DNA of 12,009 bases, taken from Blautia sp. OF03-15BH (GTDB lineage Bacteria > Bacillota > Clostridia > Lachnospirales > Lachnospiraceae). How positions within the stretch are numbered: the first letter of the stretch is position 1; every line of letters begins with the position of its first letter. The stretch is taken from NCBI RefSeq assembly GCF_003463065.1, contig NZ_QSCM01000031.1:267-12275 (forward strand). Direction: 5' to 3'. Shown here in pieces: positions 1 to 7,365 of the stretch. Under the pieces are notes generated by a model. The model was given only the letters and a program-made list of their open reading frames with translations, had not been told where the DNA came from and did no database searches. Made by a program: the position numbers and the translations under genes.

Positions 1-14
1 CGGGTCCCAAGTTC

Positions 15-48
15 AAAAGCCTTATCATGCAAGCATGAACGGCTTTTT
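15..48 (-). terminator. Bidirectional hairpin downstream of the beta-galactosidase
   Basis: AAAAGCC (15-21) pairs with GGCTTTT (41-47), and an inner CATGC/GCATG stem (26-30 and 33-37) closes on a two-base loop. A T-run follows on both strands (TTTTT on plus, TTTT on minus). It lies 28 nt after the stop codon of the GH42 gene, so it fits as that gene's intrinsic terminator. It could also serve a convergent plus-strand gene outside the window. Confidence 0.75.
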
Positions 49-75
49 GACCTTTTGACCCTGGCATCATGCAGA

Positions 76-2100
76 TTACAGTTTTTCTTTCAGAACTACC
101 ATTCCCAGAGGCTTCAGTTTCGCTTCTGCATCGCCGAATATGCTTTCAAAAGCGCCTTCCGGCAGTGGAAGTTTCACCGCATGATCCGCAAAATTCTGGT
201 AAAAATAATAGCGCACGGTGTCGTTCTCCCGTGTGGTCACCTCCAGTCCTTCCGGAATGACGCCGGTGACAGGCGCTTTGATAGATTTTTCTTTCATCAA
301 GGCTGCAATAAAATCATCGTAAAAGGCTTCTTCCGCATCGGCTGCGATATAACAGGCGGTTCCTTTTCCGTATGTATTTCTGGTAAGAGCTGCATGACCG
401 GTATAAAAGTCGTCAGCGTAAACCATGACAGGCTCCGCACCGTTGACTCTCACCAGATCGCAGAGATAGCGGCAGCTATAGCTCTTCGTAAGCCCCAGAT
501 CATTGCCGCCCACCGGGATCAGATGATTTTCTTCCCAGTCATAAAGACCGTCGATTTCTTCGCTCCGAAGTCCCAGCACATCCATAAGCCCGTAAGGTAC
601 ACCGTCCAGATAACAGCGGTCTGTTTCATCGGCAATACCGCTCCAGTACGTAATAATGAGTGTTCCACCATTTTCTACAAAGGCTCTGACTTTTTCCGCG
701 AAGCCTTCCCGGAAAACATAACCCATGGAAATAGCCAGCACTTTATAACCCTCCAGACTGCATTCTTCATCCACAAGATCCACATTCAGCCCCAGTTTGC
801 GGAAGCCGCCGTACATTTTGAGCAGAGCCTCATGATGATGAAGACCTTTGTTTCTCGGTCCCTGGCTGTCTTCCATGGCCCAGTTGCTGCTCCAGTCATA
901 AAGAAGCGCTGCCGGACTGTCCACCCGGCTGCCTGCCACTTCACGGATCACCTTCAGTGTATCTCCCACCTCGGTCACTTCCTTGAAAACCCGTGTATCA
1001 TTTCCGCCGTAATGATCGATAACGGCTCCGTGGAATTTCTCGGAAGCTCCCCGGCTCTGCCGGATCTGGAAATAAAGAGCGCCCTCTCCGCCGTGGGCGA
1101 TGGGCTGCATGGACTGGGCAAAAAGGATCCCCGGTTTTTTCAGCTTACTGATGCCCTGCCAGTTGGTAGAGGAAGGGCAGGATTCCATCTGGAAGAACGG
1201 TTTCCCCTTCAGAGAACGCATCAGGTCATGGCACATGGCGTTATCCCTGGCCACAGCGATATCCTTTGCCTTTCCCCAGGTAGGATAAGTATCCCAGGAG
1301 ACCACATCGATGTCTTTCGCCATCTTGAAATAATCCAGACCATCAAAATAATACATCAGGTTGGCCGTTACCGGCAGTTTACTTCCGGCATCCCGTACTG
1401 CCTGGATCTCCCAGCGCATGAAATCACGGGTCTGATGCGTGACAAAGCGTTTCCAGTCCAGATTCAGCGCATGAAGCTGCGTTTCGCCGATCTCAGAAGG
1501 GCTCTCGATATCGTCAAAGCTCTGGTAAGTATGACTCCAGAATGTCGTGCACCAGCGGCTGTTGAGATTCTCAATGGTCTGATATTTTTCCTTCAGCCAG
1601 TCACGGAAAGCGGCCTGGCAGAGAGGACAATGGCACTCTCCTCCATATTCGTTGGAAATATGCCAGAGGATCACTGCCGGATGATTTCCGAAGCGTTCCG
1701 CCAGTTTCTGGTTGATGATCCGTACCTTTTCCCGGTAAACCGGCGATGTATAGCAATGATTGTGTCGGGTTCCAAAAAGCTGCCTTCTTCTGGCTTGATC
1801 CACCCGAAGCACTTCCGGATATTTATCAGCCAGCCATTTTGGACGGGCACCAGAGGGTGTCGCAAGGATCACGCGGATCCCTTTCGCATAGAGCCGGTCA
1901 ATCACCTCTTCCATCCAGTCCAGACGGAACACGCCCTCTTCCGGTTCCAGGGTAGACCAGGCGAAAATACCAAGGCTCACTACATTGCAGCCGGATTCTG
2001 CCAGCATTTCCACATCTTTTTCCAGAATATCCGGTCGATCCAGCCACTGATCCGGATTGTAATCTCCGCCATGAAGAAGCACATCTGTTTTAAATTCCAT
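76..2100 (-). CDS. GH42 family beta-galactosidase
   Basis: This is a cytoplasmic glycoside hydrolase of family 42 (674 aa, no signal peptide) that would hydrolyse beta-galactosides such as lactose or plant- and host-derived galactosides. The opening motif GGDYNPDQW is typical of the family. The acid/base Glu151 sits in HISNEYGG and the likely nucleophile Glu306 in QMESCPS. Four cysteines (Cys116 in HNHCYTSP, then Cys156, Cys158 and Cys161 in CHCPLC) match the structural zinc site of GH42 enzymes. The catalytic barrel covers roughly residues 1-390, followed by the trimerization domain and a small C-terminal beta domain; length is normal. The start at 2100 is chosen because AAGGAGG (2109-2115) lies about 8 nt upstream. 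A longer frame starting at 2124 would place this ribosome binding site inside the gene. It is a single-gene unit with no sugar transporter or regulator beside it, so the natural substrate cannot be told. Confidence 0.96.
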   Translation of the reverse strand: MEFKTDVLLHGGDYNPDQWLDRPDILEKDVEMLAESGCNVVSLGIFAWSTLEPEEGVFRLDWMEEVIDRLYAKGIRVILATPSGARPKWLADKYPEVLRVDQARRRQLFGTRHNHCYTSPVYREKVRIINQKLAERFGNHPAVILWHISNEYGGECHCPLCQAAFRDWLKEKYQTIENLNSRWCTTFWSHTYQSFDDIESPSEIGETQLHALNLDWKRFVTHQTRDFMRWEIQAVRDAGSKLPVTANLMYYFDGLDYFKMAKDIDVVSWDTYPTWGKAKDIAVARDNAMCHDLMRSLKGKPFFQMESCPSSTNWQGISKLKKPGILFAQSMQPIAHGGEGALYFQIRQSRGASEKFHGAVIDHYGGNDTRVFKEVTEVGDTLKVIREVAGSRVDSPAALLYDWSSNWAMEDSQGPRNKGLHHHEALLKMYGGFRKLGLNVDLVDEECSLEGYKVLAISMGYVFREGFAEKVRAFVENGGTLIITYWSGIADETDRCYLDGVPYGLMDVLGLRSEEIDGLYDWEENHLIPVGGNDLGLTKSYSCRYLCDLVRVNGAEPVMVYADDFYTGHAALTRNTYGKGTACYIAADAEEAFYDDFIAALMKEKSIKAPVTGVIPEGLEVTTRENDTVRYYFYQNFADHAVKLPLPEGAFESIFGDAEAKLKPLGMVVLKEKL

Positions 2101-2126
2101 TCGTTGATCCTCCTTTTTACCCAAAC

Positions 2127-2132
2127 ATTATA
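2127..2132 (-). promoter_or_regulatory. -10 box of the beta-galactosidase promoter
   Basis: A perfect TATAAT lies 27 nt before the start codon and would give a leader of about 20 nt. No good -35 box is present: at 16-18 bp spacing the hexamer falls in the base of the terminator hairpin at 2146-2174 (GGGCTT or AGGGCT). The promoter may therefore be weak or need an activator. Confidence 0.5.
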
Positions 2133-2145
2133 ACTTCAGCATAGC

Positions 2146-2174
2146 AAAAAGCCCTTGCATCCGCAAGGGCTTTT
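2146..2174 (-). terminator. Intrinsic terminator of the NSS transporter gene
   Basis: GCCCTTGC (2151-2158) and GCAAGGGC (2163-2170) form a perfect 8-bp stem on a four-base loop, flanked by A5 and T4. On the minus strand the hairpin ends in TTTTT, so it is a strong terminator for transcription from the transporter gene, about 105 nt downstream of its stop. It also separates that gene from the beta-galactosidase promoter that starts right after it. Confidence 0.85.
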
Positions 2175-2278
2175 CTGTTCAGAAGCACTTTTTTTCTCTA
2201 TTTTCTCTATAGCAGCTTTCCGGGTTCATTCGTAACACTGATAACCGGATATCTGCTGCAAAACCATCTTGTCCCGCA

Positions 2279-3679
2279 TCAGAAAATGAGATCTGCAAAT
2301 CCGGTGGATACGAGGAACAGAATGAGCATGACAACCGGTACTGCATAGCGGATCATAAAGCGATACAGACCTGCCCGTTTGAAGTGTTCTCCATTTCGTT
2401 CCACTTCCCCTATGATCCAGTCCGGCCCGATCACCCAGCCGATCAGAATACTGGTCAGAAGGGAGATAAACGGCATCAGGAAGCTGTTACTGATATAATC
2501 CATCACATCGAGCAGCTGTCCCACCGATCCGTTCGGAAGTTTCAGCTCAAAGTAGAGTTTATTATATCCAAGACAGATCAGTACGGCAGTGACGAGTGAA
2601 TAAATACCTACTGCTCCACACATTTTTTTCCGCGGTTTGTGATACAGTTCCATACAGTTTGCAACCAGTGTTTCCATAACGGATACACAGGAGGTCAGTG
2701 CCGCAAATCCCATCATCAGAAAGAAAGCGATCGCAGCCGGACGCCCGAATACGCCCATGGCATCAAACACCTTTGGAAGTGAAATGAATACCAGACTCGG
2801 ACCGGAAGCCATTCCATCCTTTCCAAGGAAGACAAAGACCGCAGGTATGATCATCATTCCTGCAAGAAAGGCAACACCTGTGTCAAAAATCTCGATCTGA
2901 TTGGTCGCTTTATTCAAATTCACATCATTTTTCACATAAGAACCATACGTAATCATGATCCCCATTGATACGCTCAAAGAAAAGAAGAGCTGGCTCATCG
3001 CATCCAGAAGGATCTCCAGGAATCGTTTTACGGTCAATCCCTGAAAGTCTGGTTTTATATAAACAGCCAGCCCCTGCAAACCGGTACGAACGGTGCCATC
3101 CGCCTCTGTATGAGACAGAGTCAGGCAAAAGACTGCAATGATCACGATCAGAAGGATCAAGCCAGGCATAATGATCCTGGAAAATTTTTCAATTCCCTTT
3201 TCCACACCGCGAAATACGATCCAGGCGGTTAATGCAAGGAAAAGCAGCATAAACACGATCGGTGCAAGATCGGATGTGATAAAAGATAAAAAATATCCAT
3301 CCGCTGCGGCAGCTGTTCCATCAGAAACAATATAGATAAAAAAGTACTTTACGATCCAGCCGCCAATGACAGAATAATAAGTCATGATCAGAGCCGGAAC
3401 CAGAAAGGTCAAATGGCCCAGAAACCGCCATTTGGGATTGAGCTCTTCAAAAGCTCTCAGTGCATTTTTCTTTGTTTTTCGCCCGATTGCAACATCCGTG
3501 GTCAACAATACAAATCCGAATGTCAATACCAGTACCAGATAGATCAGAAGAAACAGACCTCCTCCGTCTTTGGCACAAAGGTACGGAAATCTCCAGATAT
3601 TTCCAACTCCTACAGCACTTCCGGCAGCCGCAAGGACAAAACCTATGGAGCCGGAAAAACTACTTCCCTTTTCTTTCAT
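2279..3679 (-). CDS. Sodium-dependent NSS (SNF) family transporter
   Basis: This is a cytoplasmic-membrane symporter of the neurotransmitter:sodium symporter family (LeuT fold, 466 aa) that would import an amino acid or related substrate with Na+. The family signature is near the N-terminus: GSIGFVLAAAGSAVGVGN followed by IWRFPYL (residues 10-34), the unwound TM1 region that binds Na+ and substrate. TM6 is recognisable as FFSLSVSMGIMITYGSY. About 11-12 hydrophobic helices are visible, and the length matches short bacterial members such as MhsT rather than the roughly 510-aa LeuT. The start at 3679 (MKEKGSSF) is preferred: it is preceded by GGAAGGGA at 7-12 nt, while the upstream Met at 3721 has no ribosome binding site. 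Substrate cannot be assigned from sequence alone. The gene stands alone with its own terminator. Confidence 0.96.
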   Translation of the reverse strand: MKEKGSSFSGSIGFVLAAAGSAVGVGNIWRFPYLCAKDGGGLFLLIYLVLVLTFGFVLLTTDVAIGRKTKKNALRAFEELNPKWRFLGHLTFLVPALIMTYYSVIGGWIVKYFFIYIVSDGTAAAADGYFLSFITSDLAPIVFMLLFLALTAWIVFRGVEKGIEKFSRIIMPGLILLIVIIAVFCLTLSHTEADGTVRTGLQGLAVYIKPDFQGLTVKRFLEILLDAMSQLFFSLSVSMGIMITYGSYVKNDVNLNKATNQIEIFDTGVAFLAGMMIIPAVFVFLGKDGMASGPSLVFISLPKVFDAMGVFGRPAAIAFFLMMGFAALTSCVSVMETLVANCMELYHKPRKKMCGAVGIYSLVTAVLICLGYNKLYFELKLPNGSVGQLLDVMDYISNSFLMPFISLLTSILIGWVIGPDWIIGEVERNGEHFKRAGLYRFMIRYAVPVVMLILFLVSTGFADLIF

Positions 3680-3738
3680 CTTAATTTCCCTTCCAGTATA
3701 TTTAATCAAACGCCATGGCATTTCAGCCCAGCAGTTCT

Positions 3739-3766
3739 ATTTTAAACAAAATATCGGTAAATGCAA
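3739..3766 (-). promoter_or_regulatory. Possible promoter of the NSS transporter gene
   Basis: TTGCAT (3761-3766) and TAAAAT (3739-3744) are separated by 16 bp on the minus strand, about 60 nt before the start codon. This is the best sigma-A-like pair in the gap. It lies at the edge of the decayed hydrolase remnant. Confidence 0.4.
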
Positions 3767-3779
3767 CAAAAAAAGTTTT

Positions 3780-4100
3780 GTTCGCTGAAAGAACAGAGTT
3801 TTCCGTTCATGCGGTCTTCGGTTGCCCTTGGGCCATTTTCTCTCCGGATGCACATTTGTAAAAACAGACAGTTCCTCATCTATCACGGTGTTATCCTTTA
3901 TCAGATGCAGGTTTTGCAGGGTTAAGATGGCTTTATCAATTCCGATATATTTTTTTTCCTTCTTTAAAGGAATAATACTCCCCACCTGCATTTTCCCGCA
4001 TATAAATATCAGCAGACGGATTTACCGATGCAAATTTCATGAAACCGCCGGAGTGATCGTAATGTCCATGACTCATCTCACTCATTACTTTTTCCTCCCC
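3780..4100 (-). pseudogene. Decayed metallo-beta-lactamase-fold hydrolase fragment
   Basis: The minus strand encodes SHGHYDHSGG, the HxHxDH metal-binding motif of the metallo-beta-lactamase fold, then a segment ending in GGEYYSFKEGKK. The frame then breaks. The continuation KYIGIDKAIL and later DEELSVFTNV and RKWPKGNRR are in the next frame, and they read on smoothly if one A is removed from the run of eight A (3950-3957). These segments resemble the Clostridia MBL-fold hydrolases related to the methanopterin 4-(beta-D-ribofuranosyl)aminobenzene synthase-like group. The N-terminal strands before the motif and everything after about residue 80 are missing. A second frame change near 3815 is possible, since another frame there reads NGKLCSFSEQN. 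The rest of the 3680-4221 gap holds only promoter and terminator signals. The residual protein would not fold as a complete enzyme. Confidence 0.75.
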
Positions 4101-4153
4101 GTTTCTCGGGCGCCCTTGACATACCATTGACTCCATGATGCCACATAAACAAC

Positions 4154-4184
4154 GGGCTGAACAGCAAAAAATGCCATTCAGCCC
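4154..4184 (-). terminator. Hairpin downstream of guaA
   Basis: GGGCTGAA (4154-4161) pairs perfectly with TTCAGCCC (4177-4184), with an inner GCA/TGC stem. It lies 38 nt after the guaA stop. The tail on the minus strand (GTTGTTTATG) is only moderately T-rich, so this is a probable but not ideal terminator. Confidence 0.6.
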
Positions 4185-4221
4185 ATCATACTGAGAGGTT
4201 CACACAGAATCATTTACCAAT

Positions 4222-5211
4222 TTATTCAAACTCCACCGTTCCTGTCGGCTTCGGTGTGAAATCATAAAGCACACGATTGATTCCGGCAACTTCATGGGTA
4301 ATACGATCTGTAATATGAACCATCAGTTCATGCGGAAGTTCTGCAACAGTTGCAGTCATAACATCCGTTGTACATACCGCGCGAACGATACAGCACCACT
4401 CAAAAGCACGTTTTCCATCTTTGATTCCGGTTGATCTGAAATCCGGAACAACCGTGAAATACTGCCAGATCTTTCCTTCCAGTCCATTCTTCTCAAACTC
4501 CTCCCGAAGGATCGCATCAGACTCACGTACTGCTTCCAGACGATCACGGGTAATAGCACCCGGACAACGAACGCCCAGTCCCGGTCCCGGGAACGGCTGA
4601 CGATAAACCATGCCATGCGGCAGACCAAGTTCATCACCAACAACACGAACCTCATCTTTGAAAAGAATTCTGACCGGCTCTACCAGTTCAAAATCCATAT
4701 CCTCCGGAAGTCCGCCTGCATTATGATGAGCCTTGATTCCTTCCTCAGACTCAAGAATATCCGGCCAGATTGTACCCTGTGCCAGGAACTCAATTCCTTC
4801 CAGTTTTCTTGCCTCTTCAGCAAATACTTCAATGAATTCTCCGCCGATAATTTTTCTCTTCGTCTCAGGATCTTCCACTCCTGCCAGTTTATTCAGGAAA
4901 CGATCGGTTGCATCCACATAAACAAGATTCGCATTCATCTGGTTACGGAACACTTCTACTACCTGCTCCGGCTCGCCTTTACGAAGCAGACCATGATTTA
5001 CATGAACACATACCAACTGCTGACCAATTGCCTTGATCAGAAGAGCTGCAACAACAGATGAATCTACTCCGCCAGAGAGAGCCAGAAGAACCTTCTTATC
5101 TCCCACCTGCTCTTTGATCAATGCAACCTGCTCTTCAATAAAAGCCTGAGCAAGCTCTGGTGTGGTAATTCTTTCCATATCAGCCGGACGTCTGATTTCC
5201 GTAACATTCAT
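4222..5211 (-). CDS. guaA: GMP synthase, ATP-pyrophosphatase subunit without glutaminase domain
   Basis: This enzyme would adenylate XMP and aminate it to GMP, the last step of guanine nucleotide synthesis. The PP-loop SGGVDSS is at residues 46-52, the ATP-pyrophosphatase domain spans about 25-200, and the C-terminal dimerization domain about 205-329. The family motifs RQPFPGPGLG and HHNAGGLP are present and the protein ends in the usual TGTVEFE. At 329 aa it lacks the N-terminal glutamine amidotransferase domain of about 190 residues found in typical bacterial GuaA. The start is well supported: GGGAGG lies 8 nt upstream of the ATG at 5211, so this is not a truncation in calling. Either it uses free ammonia or it pairs with a separate glutaminase subunit as in archaea; none is in this window. 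It is preceded by its own promoter and a leader of about 139 nt. Confidence 0.94.
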   Translation of the reverse strand: MNVTEIRRPADMERITTPELAQAFIEEQVALIKEQVGDKKVLLALSGGVDSSVVAALLIKAIGQQLVCVHVNHGLLRKGEPEQVVEVFRNQMNANLVYVDATDRFLNKLAGVEDPETKRKIIGGEFIEVFAEEARKLEGIEFLAQGTIWPDILESEEGIKAHHNAGGLPEDMDFELVEPVRILFKDEVRVVGDELGLPHGMVYRQPFPGPGLGVRCPGAITRDRLEAVRESDAILREEFEKNGLEGKIWQYFTVVPDFRSTGIKDGKRAFEWCCIVRAVCTTDVMTATVAELPHELMVHITDRITHEVAGINRVLYDFTPKPTGTVEFE

Positions 5212-5350
5212 TTGAAATTCCTCCCTATTCTTTGACGTTTTTATTAATCCTATGTTGTCTCATGCCAGACTGCTTCTGGCCTCCTGATAAACACAATGAT
5301 ATCTTTTGCCATTCTTTCATGGCTCTGATTTTCTGTCTCTGACTCACTGT
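5212..5350 (-). other. guaA leader with two hairpins and short reading frames
   Basis: The predicted guaA mRNA leader contains GCCAT/ATGGC and GCCAGA/TCTGGC hairpins. It also has two short frames, 31 codons from 5320 ending at 5225 and 20 codons from 5312. The 20-codon frame opens MAKDIIVFI, like the first residues of full-length GuaA, and the 31-codon frame reads SGGQKQ at about the place where GuaA has DFGGQ. This may be a decayed 5' end of a once full-length guaA, or chance. I see no purine riboswitch core. Confidence 0.35.
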
Positions 5351-5356
5351 CATTTT

Positions 5357-5385
5357 ATTATAACCATAGCTTAGGTGTTACGCAA
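5357..5385 (-). promoter_or_regulatory. guaA promoter
   Basis: TTGCGT (5380-5385) and a perfect TATAAT (5357-5362) are spaced 17 bp apart on the minus strand. Transcription would start near 5350, about 139 nt before the guaA ATG. Confidence 0.7.
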
Positions 5386-5465
5386 CTATTTTTTTGATAG
5401 CACTGCATTTTTATCAGTTTCTCTACAGATATTGTAAACAGAGAAAATTCGCAAAAGACCACAAG

Positions 5466-5704
5466 TCAGTAAGACTGTGCTTTCTTTTTCGGCTTCACTC
5501 TCCAGAATACCACATTCAGACCATCCTGGTATATTTCTAATTCCTGATATATTTGTGATACTTCCCGATAAGCGTATTTCTACGGCAGTCGATCAGTGTC
5601 GTTTTTGACATGCTTTTTACTTGCGATTTTTGGCTGGTCTATTCCTGTAGAAGCAATGAAGCCGATGCTGGAGTTGATTTCGATCCCGCATCGGCTTTGT
5701 TAAA
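5466..5704 (-). other. Open stretch, possible coding remnant of unknown kind
   Basis: The 5386-5757 gap has no intact gene. One minus-strand frame stays open for about 79 codons except for one TAG (5575-5577), and ends with DGLNVVFWRVKPKKKAQSY before a TGA. The lysine-rich, protein-like end suggests the C-terminus of a lost gene, but I do not recognise it. The strong hairpin at 5659-5697 lies in the same stretch, which argues that at least the upstream part is not coding. Confidence 0.2.
5659..5697 (-). terminator. Hairpin downstream of the MATE gene
   Basis: GCCGATGC (5661-5668) pairs perfectly with GCATCGGC (5688-5695), extended by AA/TT, on a 19-nt loop. It is about 60 nt after the MATE stop codon. 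The T-tail is weak on both strands, so it may act as a terminator or as an mRNA 3'-end stabilizing hairpin. Confidence 0.5.
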
Positions 5705-5757
5705 TTGCCCGAATGATTCTGTTTTTAAATGATAGAATGAATCTTACTGTTCCGTTG

Positions 5758-7101
5758 TTATCGAGAGGAAACCACCTTATCAGCCGGCCATGATTTTCTG
5801 AGCGCCACATAAGAAATCAGAAAATTGGCAAGCCAGCCAGCCGGTACAGCAAGCCAGACAAATGCAATACCAAAACGCGGTGCAAAAATCAGGGCAACTG
5901 CCAGGCGGATCGCAAGATTTACCATATTTGCCATAAGAAACGGCCGCATGATCCCGAGTCCGCGAAGGACTCCATCGGTTGCCATCTTGATCCCCATGAA
6001 GATGAAAAAGTAACCGAGCCATCTCATATAATCCCCGGACACCTGATATGCAAGAGCCGTTCCATCTTTACCCAGAAACAGCGAAGAAATCTGGGTGTGC
6101 AGGGTTTCAATGACTATGAAAGCAAGGACTGCAAAGCATAGATCCAACACCAGTGCAGCGTGATATCCCTTTTTGATACGTTCGATTTTTCTGGCACCAA
6201 GATTCTGGGAAACATACGGCGAAACCGCATTTCCAATGGATACAAATATCAGTGAAAATACATTCTCCACTCTCATCGTTGCTGAATAACCTGCGAGTGC
6301 CTGTGTACCGAATGGATTTACAACTGCCTGTACGATCATCATACCAATGGACACGGTGGACTGCTGGAGAACCGACGGTACGGCAATCCGAAGCATGGAA
6401 TGTAACTCCAGCCTGTCAAACCACTTGAAATGGCTTTTATATCGACGCATCCGGCAAAAGAAGATCAAAAGCGAAAACACTGCGGAAATCCCCTGTGCAA
6501 TGAGAGTTGCAAGTGCTGCACCGAACACCCCCAGCCCCAGGCCGGCCACCATCCAGAGATCCATAAATATATTCAAAACAGAAGAAAATATCAATAGCCC
6601 CAACGGAATCTTCGATTCACCGATGGAAGTAAACATCGTCGAAAGGATGTTGTACATAAACAGGAACGGAAATCCTACAAAATAAACCCGGAGATACAGT
6701 ACTGCTTCATCCAGAATATCAGCCGGTGTCTGTAATAAACGCATCATTGAATGGGAAAAGCAAAAGCCAAAAACACCCAGAACTATGCTCAGGATCAGAA
6801 AGCTGATCAATGATGTCGATACAATTGTTTTCATTTTGCTGTAATCCCTAGCTCCAAAATAGCGGCTCACGAGCACACCGGCTCCGACACCGGCACCCAA
6901 CGCCACACAAATGAAGACATTCGTAAGGGCAGCACAGGCGCCGACAGCCGCAAGCGCTGAGGAACCTACAAACTGACCAACAATAATGGAATCAGCCATA
7001 TTATATACTTGCTGAAAGAAGCTTCCCAGAATCATGGGCATTACAAAAACGGTCAACGCTTTCAGTGGCGTATCTGTGATCAAATATTCATCTTTTGACA
7101 T
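5758..7101 (-). CDS. MATE family multidrug/metabolite exporter
   Basis: This is a 447-aa integral membrane antiporter of the MATE (MatE, NorM/DinF-like) family that would export cationic drugs or metabolites using Na+ or H+. It has two homologous halves of six helices. The start LKALTVFVMPMILGSFFQQ followed by YNMADSIIVGQFVG (about residues 13-46) is the classic MATE opening. The second half begins near IAVPSVLQQSTVSIGMM with VNPFGTQALAGYS. Length and helix count are normal. GGAGGG lies about 9 nt before the ATG at 7101. It is transcribed divergently from an Lrp/AsnC regulator, which is the likely controller. The promoter is 236 nt upstream, so the mRNA carries a long, highly folded leader. 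Substrate cannot be inferred. Confidence 0.96.
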   Translation of the reverse strand: MSKDEYLITDTPLKALTVFVMPMILGSFFQQVYNMADSIIVGQFVGSSALAAVGACAALTNVFICVALGAGVGAGVLVSRYFGARDYSKMKTIVSTSLISFLILSIVLGVFGFCFSHSMMRLLQTPADILDEAVLYLRVYFVGFPFLFMYNILSTMFTSIGESKIPLGLLIFSSVLNIFMDLWMVAGLGLGVFGAALATLIAQGISAVFSLLIFFCRMRRYKSHFKWFDRLELHSMLRIAVPSVLQQSTVSIGMMIVQAVVNPFGTQALAGYSATMRVENVFSLIFVSIGNAVSPYVSQNLGARKIERIKKGYHAALVLDLCFAVLAFIVIETLHTQISSLFLGKDGTALAYQVSGDYMRWLGYFFIFMGIKMATDGVLRGLGIMRPFLMANMVNLAIRLAVALIFAPRFGIAFVWLAVPAGWLANFLISYVALRKSWPADKVVSSR

Positions 7102-7130
7102 TATCCTATCCCTCCAGAAAAGAAAACTCC

Positions 7131-7311
7131 ACTGTTCAGAACAGTAAAGCGGACATTCGCAATCCGCTTCGCTACTTGCTCATGAACGCAGTCGCTTCTC
7201 GATCTGTCAGTGGGAGCTTTCAACTCCCACTGACAGAAGCATCCCCCCTCACCCGCCGCTTAGTGCTCCGCGCACTTGAATCTGGGGAATCCTTATCCGC
7301 GTTCAAAACGC
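7131..7311 (-). ncRNA. Structured leader of the MATE gene (possible cis-regulatory RNA or IS200/IS605-type remnant)
   Basis: About 180 nt between the MATE promoter and its start codon are packed with stem-loops. ACTGTTC/GAACAGT (7131-7137, 7139-7145) forms a palindrome. AAGCGGA/TCCGCTT (7147-7153, 7163-7169) forms a 7-bp stem. A 14-bp perfect stem joins 7203-7216 to 7224-7237. AGTGC/GCACT (7262-7266, 7272-7276) lies inside a longer pairing of ATCCCC-type bases at 7241-7248 with GGGGAAT (7284-7290). GCGTT/AACGC (7299-7303, 7307-7311) closes the set. The segment looks more GC-rich than the flanks and no frame gives a recognisable protein. It matches no riboswitch core that I know. The GC-rich folds resemble the 3' end RNAs of IS200/IS605-type elements, so an inserted or domesticated mobile fragment is an alternative. 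The gap 7102-7444 otherwise holds only the two divergent promoters. Confidence 0.55.
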
Positions 7312-7336
7312 AAGTTTTAAACTCCGTTTCGTAACA

Positions 7337-7365
7337 ATTATATGTATATACGGCAAGTAAGTCAA
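7337..7365 (-). promoter_or_regulatory. MATE promoter
   Basis: TTGACT (7360-7365) and a perfect TATAAT (7337-7342) are spaced exactly 17 bp on the minus strand. Transcription would begin near 7330, leaving a leader of about 229 nt before the MATE ATG. Confidence 0.8.

Noticed and set aside
55..2133. A 692-codon open frame on the plus strand across the beta-galactosidase gene
   Set aside because: It is longer than the real gene but is its antisense shadow: the opposite strand has clear GH42 motifs, catalytic residues and a ribosome binding site, while this frame shows no family features.
3936..4136. An intact 66-aa metal-binding protein with HGHYDH
   Set aside because: The motif needs the preceding strands and following domain of the metallo-beta-lactamase fold; the frame breaks in an A8 run and the continuation is in the next frame.
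4615..5061. A 148-codon plus-strand frame inside guaA
   Set aside because: It is antisense to the conserved ATP-pyrophosphatase domain and has no recognisable protein content.
5212..5350. Purine or PRPP riboswitch in the guaA leader
   Set aside because: The location is right, but I could not find the conserved purine riboswitch core or ykkC-type elements; only two small hairpins are present.
7095..7334. A 79-codon plus-strand frame across the MATE leader
   Set aside because: It runs through perfect inverted repeats and the MATE start region and has no ribosome binding site; the folding pattern explains the sequence better than coding.
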